A stretch of DNA of 5,224 nucleotides from an uncultured Thermoguttaceae bacterium (GTDB lineage: Bacteria; Planctomycetota; Planctomycetia; Pirellulales; Thermoguttaceae): the NCBI GenBank assembly GCA_934725735.1, contig CAKVCP010000142.1, positions 1-5,224 of the forward strand. Reading direction: 5' to 3'. Shown piece by piece: positions 1-5,224 of this stretch (within the stretch, counting starts at the first letter, position 1; the number at the start of each line of letters is the position of its first letter). Both the position numbers and the translations under genes were made by a program. The notes under the pieces were generated by a model. The model searched no databases, was not told the DNA's origin, and saw only the letters and a list, made by a program, of their open reading frames with translations.

Positions 1-1
1 G

Positions 2-454
2 GATTGGGGAACGCAGGGAGCGCTGACAAAAGTTGTCGACGTGGATATTCTCGAATTCGGAATGACTTTTGGCGCTGGAGAACGCGAACGCTACGAACGA
101 CTCTTTGCCGACGACTTATTCGTCGCCGAGCCGTCTCCCCTTTCCGACAACGAAATGGATTCCGCTTTGAACGTAGTCTCTTCGACATACGCTATCGGAG
201 CCACTGAAATACGCCGACTCGCCGATCTTGGACACTATCCCGACAACGTAGACTACCTCCTTGCCATAAGCCCCCGTACGTCGCTTCCAGACGCGGATTC
301 GCTCAAGCAAAAAGTCGACGTCGTCTTCGTTGACTTACGGGATCCCCAGGTGCCTCTGGCATACAAAGAAACCTACGTCTTTGAGGAATCAAAAGGAATG
401 TCGGACGTCCATATTTGTTATTGCGCGCTAAATCTCCTTTTACAATGGCAATAA
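2..454 (+). CDS. C-terminal part of an unrecognised protein (5' end outside the window)
   Basis: The reading frame is open from base 2 to a TAA stop at 452-454, giving 150 visible residues. A GTG at 41 could be read as a start, but the frame continues without a stop to the left edge and no Shine-Dalgarno precedes that GTG. It is therefore more likely an internal valine and the real start lies outside. I do not recognise the family. The visible part is acidic and looks soluble: there is no membrane segment, but there are short alternating hydrophobic stretches such as VDVDILEFGMTFG and KVDVVFVDLRDP that look like beta strands, separated by a helical-looking stretch (ATEIRRLADLG). It ends in CYCALNLLLQW, with two cysteines two residues apart. 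The pattern faintly recalls periplasmic lipoproteins of the LpoB/CsgG type, but that is a weak impression and I assign no function. The gene converges on the minus-strand isomerase gene, with 55 bases between the two stops. Confidence 0.72.
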   Translation, partial: DWGTQGALTKVVDVDILEFGMTFGAGERERYERLFADDLFVAEPSPLSDNEMDSALNVVSSTYAIGATEIRRLADLGHYPDNVDYLLAISPRTSLPDADSLKQKVDVVFVDLRDPQVPLAYKETYVFEESKGMSDVHICYCALNLLLQWQ

Positions 455-483
455 AAAAGGGAGTCGTCGTCGACAAACTCCCT
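453..483 (-). terminator. Rho-independent terminator of the TIM-barrel isomerase gene
   Basis: Read on the minus strand, AGGGAGT (483-477) pairs perfectly with ACTCCCT (464-458) across a 12-base loop. It is followed at once by a run of Ts ending TTTTTTATT. The hairpin starts 26 bases after the TGA stop of the isomerase gene, the usual place for an intrinsic terminator. On the plus strand the same hairpin is followed by CGAATGAATC with no U-tract, so it should not terminate the convergent plus-strand gene efficiently. The U-tract overlaps the TAA stop of that gene (452-454). Confidence 0.85.
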
Positions 484-509
484 CGAATGAATCAACTTTC
501 TGACGAAGA

Positions 510-1391
510 TCAGACGTCGCAAAGTTTGACGGCTTCGTACAACGAATCGACGCCGTGTTTAGGGATGAACTCGTGCGCAACGTACCCCTTATATCCAAGC
601 TCTTTGATAGCGCGCATAATTGCGGGATAGTAGAGTTCTTGCTGATCGTCGAGATCGTTGCGACCGGGGCATCCTGCGGTGTGGAAATGACCGATGCAAT
701 CGATGGCGCGACGGATATTATAGATATCGTCGCCGTCCATGCGATGCATGTGATAGATATCATAGAGCAACTTGACGCGTTCGCTTCCGACGCCCTTGAT
801 AAGATCAATTCCCCATTGTACGGAGTCCGCCATGTAATCGCCATGATCTTTCGAATTCAGCAGTTCCATGCAAATGTTGACGTTATGCTTTTCCGCAATG
901 AGAGCAACTCGTTTAAGAGCTTCAATGCAGTTCTTGAGACCTTCTTGAGGATCCATTCCGTTGCAATTGCCTGACAACGAAATCAAATTCGGAACGCTCA
1001 ATTCCGCCGCTATGGGAATGTATTTCTCATAGGAAGCGACGATGCGGTCGTGATTCTCTTTACGGTTGATTCCCACAGGAATTTGTACTTCAGGAACGTT
1101 ACCCATCGTTACGGTCATGCCGCAGTCGCGAACAAGTTCCCAGTCGCTAGGATTAATAAGGTCGACGCCGACCATTCCCATGCTCTTGCAGAGGTCGCAG
1201 AATTCAGCTAACGGGTAAGAACCAAAGCACCATTTGCTCACCGACTGTTTGATATCGCCCTTGAAGCCTTCAGGAACAGAAAACTTCTTATCCTCGGCGG
1301 AAACACGACTCTGTCCGCCTAAAAGACTTGCGGCTGCGCACCCGGCGATTGCGCACGAAAGAACTTCACGCCTTGTAATATTTTTATGCAT
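510..1391 (-). CDS. Tat-exported TIM-barrel protein, hydroxypyruvate isomerase-like (sugar phosphate isomerase/epimerase superfamily)
   Basis: This is a complete gene of 293 residues, with ATG at 1391-1389 and TGA at 512-510. The N-terminus is a Tat signal: twin arginines at R7-R8 in TRREVL, a small-residue hydrophobic stretch at about 10-25, and a VSA cleavage site after A32. The mature part (about 261 residues) matches the length of cytosolic hydroxypyruvate isomerases (Hyi, E. coli about 258). Expected AP-endonuclease-2/xylose-isomerase-like barrel motifs are in order: E176 in CMELLNS, D211 in LLYDIYHMH, the GHFHTAGCPGRND segment (234-246) and E274 in YVAHEFIP. E176, D211, H237 and E274 are the likely metal ligands. 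In Hyi the position of H237 is usually glutamine (GHxQ), so the true substrate may differ. Family members isomerise or epimerise small sugars and sugar acids such as hydroxypyruvate to tartronate semialdehyde; a folded, metal-loaded enzyme would suit Tat export to the periplasm. The gene ends in its own terminator and appears monocistronic. Superfamily is secure; reaction is not. Confidence 0.93.
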   Translation of the reverse strand: MHKNITRREVLSCAIAGCAAASLLGGQSRVSAEDKKFSVPEGFKGDIKQSVSKWCFGSYPLAEFCDLCKSMGMVGVDLINPSDWELVRDCGMTVTMGNVPEVQIPVGINRKENHDRIVASYEKYIPIAAELSVPNLISLSGNCNGMDPQEGLKNCIEALKRVALIAEKHNVNICMELLNSKDHGDYMADSVQWGIDLIKGVGSERVKLLYDIYHMHRMDGDDIYNIRRAIDCIGHFHTAGCPGRNDLDDQQELYYPAIMRAIKELGYKGYVAHEFIPKHGVDSLYEAVKLCDV

Positions 1392-1397
1392 TTATAG

Positions 1398-1405
1398 CCC
1401 CTTTT
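1398..1405 (-). promoter_or_regulatory. Ribosome binding site of the TIM-barrel isomerase gene
   Basis: On the minus strand AAAAGGGG lies six bases before the ATG at 1391. This is a strong purine-rich Shine-Dalgarno at normal spacing. It fixes the start so that the twin-arginine signal is included from its first residue. Confidence 0.75.
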
Positions 1406-1484
1406 AACATCATTACTGTAGTTAAAGCAATTAAGAACAAACGCCAGCAGATTTATATTCTAAGCCGAAACGTGACTGAAATCC

Positions 1485-1512
1485 ATTTTACACAAAACGG
1501 AATGCCCGTAAA
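1485..1512 (-). promoter_or_regulatory. Possible sigma-70-type promoter for the TIM-barrel isomerase gene
   Basis: In the 236-base spacer, the minus strand has TAAAAT (1490-1485, five of six matches to the -10 consensus). It follows TTTACG (1512-1507, four of six matches to -35) after 16 bases. This would give a leader of roughly 85-90 bases. An alternative -10, TAGAAT, lies nearer the gene within the AT-rich stretch around 1456-1463 but has no good -35. The rest of the spacer shows nothing I can name. The call rests on hexamer matching alone. Confidence 0.25.
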
Positions 1513-1627
1513 TAGTCGTAAAAGATTCACTTCGGCATAGCTTAGCAGCGCGCTACGATTGATTCTGGGGCGGGAATATGCGCCTCTAACGAATCTCGTT
1601 CCACTAATACGCTATCGAGTCCAATCT

Positions 1628-4600
1628 TTACATTCTTCCCAAGTCAAGGATTCCGTCGCTTTTCTTGACGCTGTCATACATAAAGACAGGCTCGACGGAG
1701 AGGCTGACTCCCCAGTTGTCTTTACTTTCGTTTCGACTGGCGCCCAGAGTGAAGATGAGAGACTCGCCAATTCGGCTAATAGTCGCCTTTTGGCCGATAT
1801 TATATCCTTCGCTTAGATCATACGAATTACTAAATCCAAGTCCCCATTTCTCCGAAGTTCTATACGTTAAACCGAAATTAAGATAGGTTGAGTCAATTGG
1901 ACCGTCAAGGCGATCGATCCCTAAATAACACGAACTCAACCCCGGCCTACGTCGTTGAACTCCAAGTCGCGTAATTTTCTGGCCGGTTCCCCAAACGTCA
2001 TAAAGTCCCGACGACAAAACGGCGAATCGATCTCCGACTTGCCATGTCGCGTCGTAATCAATAAACCCAGGAACTTCCCCAAAATTTTCGTCTTTATTGG
2101 GATACAGGTTCACCCCAACGTTGAAAGTAATCCAATCGACAACGCGTCGCGAATCTATAGGACCGCGTTTCGTCTGCCAACGATTATTCCACCCTAAACG
2201 AACCAGCGTAAGGTCGTCGACGGCTTCCGTAACGGGAGAAGTCACGTTTCCGGCAAGGATTCCTTGGCGAATGGAGTAATATCGCTCGTCAAATCGAAGC
2301 GGAATCGAATCGGAAAATCCAGCGCCAAGACCATATGTCGTCACGGAATAACGTCGGCGATAATCCTCAACTTGCAAGTCGTCCATTTGGTCGTAAAGGA
2401 CAAGATCGTCGTAATCTTTGTTGGAATCGGTATATGAAACGTCCGCGATGAAATTCATCTTATGAGCGAGACCGTTAAGATACCACGTTCTACTCTCAAC
2501 CTCGGAGTTCACCTTCCAAACTGGCAGATTGAATCGTACGCCCAGTTGACCATACAACCGGCTGACGCTTTCCGAGTCAACTCCATTCCCCCAAAAACCG
2601 TATTCTCCCAAAGCGTAGGGAGTCGTCTTGACCGGACCGATTTGTAACGGCAAATCGATCTCTTGGCGCGTCGAAAAAACAAAGCTGTCTCTCTCTAGCG
2701 TAGTAGCGTTCCCTACCTCGTTGCCGACGCTGCTTGGATCAAGTTCCCAATTTAAATATCGAAAGAGCGCTTGATCCGCTGGATCATAGGGGGAATCCGC
2801 CGTCTTAAATTGCGCGTAACCAATGCGCGTATGTTCATACCAGACAAAAGGAGAACTACCGAGCACCTGCCCCAACCAATAATGATCCAAACGTGGCAAC
2901 CAATTCGTTTGCGTATAGAATGAGTCGGTACGAACCGATCCCATTATTCCCAAGGAGCGGTTATTGACTGTGCGTTTGAGTTCAAATTGAGTCACGGGAT
3001 TCGAAGAGGTATTCCACTCTTCCTCAAAATATTGAGGAAGGAAATTAGAATCGCTCGACTTCGCCAATTGACCTGTTAGGGTCCATCCGTCCCTAAGGGA
3101 ACAATCGTCCAGCAAACCTAAACCGGTATTGATCGAACCCAGCTCTTGTCGATGTTTCCAAATTGCCCTATATCGGTAATCGTGCTCAAATCCCAACGCG
3201 CGTCGTCCGTAACCTAGATTATCCAGACCATTGTCGCTAATACCGTAGAAATTTAAGACGCCCACCGCTCTCGTATCCAGACCAAAGAGCGAATCTACCT
3301 GATAGTCAAAAGTGGTTCCGTGTCCAAATCCGCGTCGGGAAAGATAATCCAGATTAAGATCCCAATTGGAACCCTCGGGGCGTTTATCCGAAATTCCCAA
3401 CAACTGATAAAGGTTCCACGACGTCAAAACTTCCGTTCCCAAAGCTCCGTCGTGCCCCATTTTCAAACTTCTCAAATACAACGAACGATCCGCTTGAATT
3501 TCGGAAGCCATCCACGGCCAGTATAGAACCGGAATGTTGCCAACGGAGACAAAGTTGTTTTCCGCGATGAGGTATGTCTTATCAAGAGACCGAGGTTTTC
3601 CCGTCGTCGAATTGACGGCGGCTTCCCCCGTAGCCACGTCGGTCAAATACAAACGTCGCGTTTCGGCAGTTAACGAATCAGACTGTAAACGATACGTTGG
3701 GGCGCCCATCATACTCGTGGTAACCCATCCCTTTTCGGCGATAAGCGAATTTGCCCCGCGCTGTACGATCTTCTCCGCGCCCAGACGCAACGCCGCTTTC
3801 TCTTCTCCCGGCATATGCGCATACATTTCCGCATTTTCCAGAACGCCGACGCTGTTTTTGACGTCATAGTAGATTCGGTTAGCGTAGACGACGTTATCGC
3901 CAAGGCGAAAAACAACGTTTCCTTCAAGATAAATTTCAAAATCGACGTCGCGGTCAATCTTTATCGACGAAACGTTGGACGTTCCAATATCGCCAACCCA
4001 AAAGGTCGCCTGATCCGCAGAAAGTTCTAAGGCGTCTCCAATGCTCTCGAGGTTTTCACTTTCTCCTTGCACGACTAAAGTAAAGCCTTTCGAAATGAAA
4101 ACGACATTCTTTCCATCGGCCTCCGACTCAATATTCACGTCATAGTCATTATCATACCGCGGAGATATCTTGATATGACGAAAAGCTAACGAAGCGTTCT
4201 GAAGATCCGACGCGCTTTTTTTGAGCTCTGAGACCGAAGCGGTTTGAGGGATGTTTCGAACAACGTCTCCGTCTCCCTTGAGGCTCCAGCCCAAAACGGT
4301 TTCACCCTCTTTCGCGCCCTCCTCCAGATCGTCGTCTTTCGCGGGTAAAGGTCTGCTAGACTTTTCATCCCCAAAAGATTCAACGCTTGAGGGTTGAAAG
4401 AGATCTCCCGAAACAGTTCTCTCATTTGCCCACTTCACTTGTTGAAGAGCGCTCGAATACATTTCGTCAGGGTTTAACTGAGATTCGCCTGGCAATGCGA
4501 TATGCAATTCGACGTCGCTGGTAGTTCTAAAACACCCCAACCAAGTATGACCGTCCGACTTCGCAAAAGTACAATCGTCGGAGAGATTCAAATTCAGAGG

Positions 4601-5218
4601 AGAATCCCCTTCGTCTTCAAAATAAACCCATACCGTCGACTCTTTCGTAGCGTTCATGGGAGCGGATTCGTTGATCTTCTCGTTTATCCAAACTACGGCT
4701 TTGGGCGCCGAGACGGATGAATTCGAAACTTCAACCCGACTATCGCCATACAAGACGTAAACGTCGCCGTATTCGTCAGAAAGCCCCTTCCAACCGTACT
4801 GGGCCATCACGCGTATCGGCTCGGACGACGGTTGCGATACGGGCGCATATAAAACGCTTCCGCCAATATTCTTTTTGTCGTAGTAGCTTGCTAAGGCAAT
4901 ATTATTCTTCGCGTTTCCCAACGGATTTAGAGCGACCTCTTCCTCCACATTCCGCTCTTTCCCCAAGGGCGAGTTATTATTTGAACTGGAATCAAAACGC
5001 AACAGGTCGTTGTTAATAAGTCGTGAAAGGATATTGGTAGGTTTCTTTTGTTCCCCAGCGTCGAGCCAATCTCCCGCGAGCGCTAAACTACGTCGAGTCC
5101 CCAAAGAGAAAACAAACGCGAAAAACAAGAAAACAACGAGAGATTTCAGCATGAAATCCAAATAGGCGCGAGACCAAGTTCTTTCGCGACGTGTTGTTGT
5201 GTTTCGACGTTGTGGCAT
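1628..5218 (-). CDS. lptD: LptD/OstA-like LPS-assembly outer-membrane protein (very long form)
   Basis: LptD is the outer-membrane barrel that, with LptE, inserts lipopolysaccharide into the outer leaflet. This frame gives 1196 residues with TAA at 1630-1628, against about 780 in E. coli. A signal peptide has its hydrophobic core at about 24-39 and an ALA cleavage site after A48. Residues 50-340 are a charged, low-complexity extension with an OstA-like stretch (DVYVLYGDSRVEV, 152-164). Residues 361-520 carry OstA/LptA beta-jellyroll sequence, including YLEGNVVFRLGDNVVYA (430-446). The LptD hallmark NNFVSVGNIPVLYWPW (554-569) precedes the barrel. About 580-1180 is rich in amphipathic strands and aromatic residues, with the family-typical SDSNFLPQYFEEEW (722-735). 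There are exactly four cysteines: C216, C229, C706 and C1097. The start is uncertain: the frame stays open to the right edge (two more codons), ATG 5218 gives a long basic n-region, and Met23 (5152) gives a more usual signal peptide but only a weak GGAT before it. Family call is strong; orthology to lptD is inferred from motifs. Confidence 0.88.
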   Translation of the reverse strand: MPQRRNTTTRRERTWSRAYLDFMLKSLVVFLFFAFVFSLGTRRSLALAGDWLDAGEQKKPTNILSRLINNDLLRFDSSSNNNSPLGKERNVEEEVALNPLGNAKNNIALASYYDKKNIGGSVLYAPVSQPSSEPIRVMAQYGWKGLSDEYGDVYVLYGDSRVEVSNSSVSAPKAVVWINEKINESAPMNATKESTVWVYFEDEGDSPLNLNLSDDCTFAKSDGHTWLGCFRTTSDVELHIALPGESQLNPDEMYSSALQQVKWANERTVSGDLFQPSSVESFGDEKSSRPLPAKDDDLEEGAKEGETVLGWSLKGDGDVVRNIPQTASVSELKKSASDLQNASLAFRHIKISPRYDNDYDVNIESEADGKNVVFISKGFTLVVQGESENLESIGDALELSADQATFWVGDIGTSNVSSIKIDRDVDFEIYLEGNVVFRLGDNVVYANRIYYDVKNSVGVLENAEMYAHMPGEEKAALRLGAEKIVQRGANSLIAEKGWVTTSMMGAPTYRLQSDSLTAETRRLYLTDVATGEAAVNSTTGKPRSLDKTYLIAENNFVSVGNIPVLYWPWMASEIQADRSLYLRSLKMGHDGALGTEVLTSWNLYQLLGISDKRPEGSNWDLNLDYLSRRGFGHGTTFDYQVDSLFGLDTRAVGVLNFYGISDNGLDNLGYGRRALGFEHDYRYRAIWKHRQELGSINTGLGLLDDCSLRDGWTLTGQLAKSSDSNFLPQYFEEEWNTSSNPVTQFELKRTVNNRSLGIMGSVRTDSFYTQTNWLPRLDHYWLGQVLGSSPFVWYEHTRIGYAQFKTADSPYDPADQALFRYLNWELDPSSVGNEVGNATTLERDSFVFSTRQEIDLPLQIGPVKTTPYALGEYGFWGNGVDSESVSRLYGQLGVRFNLPVWKVNSEVESRTWYLNGLAHKMNFIADVSYTDSNKDYDDLVLYDQMDDLQVEDYRRRYSVTTYGLGAGFSDSIPLRFDERYYSIRQGILAGNVTSPVTEAVDDLTLVRLGWNNRWQTKRGPIDSRRVVDWITFNVGVNLYPNKDENFGEVPGFIDYDATWQVGDRFAVLSSGLYDVWGTGQKITRLGVQRRRPGLSSCYLGIDRLDGPIDSTYLNFGLTYRTSEKWGLGFSNSYDLSEGYNIGQKATISRIGESLIFTLGASRNESKDNWGVSLSVEPVFMYDSVKKSDGILDLGRM
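5075..5152 (-). other. Signal peptide of the LptD-like protein and its alternative start
   Basis: Counting from Met23, the segment reads MLKSLVVFLFFAFVFS, then a short polar stretch with TRR, then LALA before GDW. That is a basic residue, a hydrophobic core of about 14 residues and an ALA cleavage site, the standard Sec signal layout. From the upstream ATG the same core is preceded by 23 mostly basic and polar residues, an extended n-region of a kind sometimes seen in planctomycetes. The sequence does not decide between them. Either way the mature protein begins near G49. Confidence 0.6.
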
Positions 5219-5224
5219 TGGGAA

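Noticed and set aside
41..454. GTG at 41 as the true start of the plus-strand gene
   Set aside because: The frame is open to the window edge and there is no Shine-Dalgarno before the GTG, so it is more likely an internal codon of a longer protein.
718..766. Repeated TAGATATC sequences as a regulatory or repeat element
   Set aside because: They encode the repeated Asp-Ile-Tyr residues in the isomerase's YDIYHMH...DDIYNI segment, and coding explains them.
555..974. A 139-codon plus-strand reading frame
   Set aside because: It lies wholly antisense to the well-supported isomerase gene, and its translation has no recognisable features or ribosome binding site.
1543..1555. Inverted repeat around AGCGCGCT as a terminator for the LptD-like gene
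   Set aside because: The stem is only four base pairs with a five-base loop (or a loopless palindrome), and no U-tract follows on the minus strand.
1392..1627. A small gene or structured RNA in the spacer between the two minus-strand genes
   Set aside because: I see no open frame with a ribosome binding site on either strand and no extended paired structure; only the possible promoter and the Shine-Dalgarno stand out.
1559..1816. An 85-codon plus-strand reading frame starting in the spacer
   Set aside because: Most of it is antisense to the 3' end of the LptD-like gene, it has no ribosome binding site, and its protein is not recognisable.
3534..3869. A 111-codon plus-strand reading frame within the LptD-like gene
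   Set aside because: It is the antisense shadow of a long coding frame with strong family motifs.

Overview
The window looks like chromosomal DNA from a Gram-negative-type (diderm) bacterium, most plausibly a planctomycete of the Pirellulales or a related gut or environmental lineage. Three things suggest this: an LptD/OstA-type outer-membrane protein far longer than the proteobacterial form, a Tat-exported TIM-barrel 'hydroxypyruvate isomerase-like' protein of a type common in Planctomycetota, and moderate GC content by eye with heavy use of GTC/GAC/TCG codons. The taxonomic call is an inference; no marker gene is present.

Layout: (1) Bases 2-454, plus strand: the 3' end of an unrecognised protein whose start lies left of the window. 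(2) Bases 453-483: a hairpin with a U-tract, read on the minus strand, which is the intrinsic terminator of the next gene. (3) Bases 510-1391, minus strand: a complete 293-residue Tat-signal TIM-barrel protein of the hydroxypyruvate isomerase / sugar-phosphate isomerase-epimerase superfamily, with a good Shine-Dalgarno. (4) Bases 1392-1627: a 236-base spacer that probably carries the promoter of that gene; I see no convincing terminator for the gene upstream of it. (5) Bases 1628-5218, minus strand: a very long (about 1196 residues) LptD-like LPS-assembly protein filling two thirds of the window, with its start at or just beyond the right edge.

The two minus-strand genes point the same way but are separated by 236 bases and have unrelated roles (outer-membrane biogenesis versus an exported sugar-type isomerase), so they are probably separate transcription units. 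The plus-strand gene converges on the isomerase gene, and its stop codon sits inside the isomerase's terminator A/T tract.

I found no RNA genes, mobile elements, CRISPR arrays or tandem repeats, and no new multi-gene system. The most interesting material is the architecture of the LptD-like protein: several OstA-like segments, a roughly 290-residue N-terminal extension, exactly four cysteines and a tail after the last predicted strand. The metal-site variation in the exported isomerase is also worth a look.
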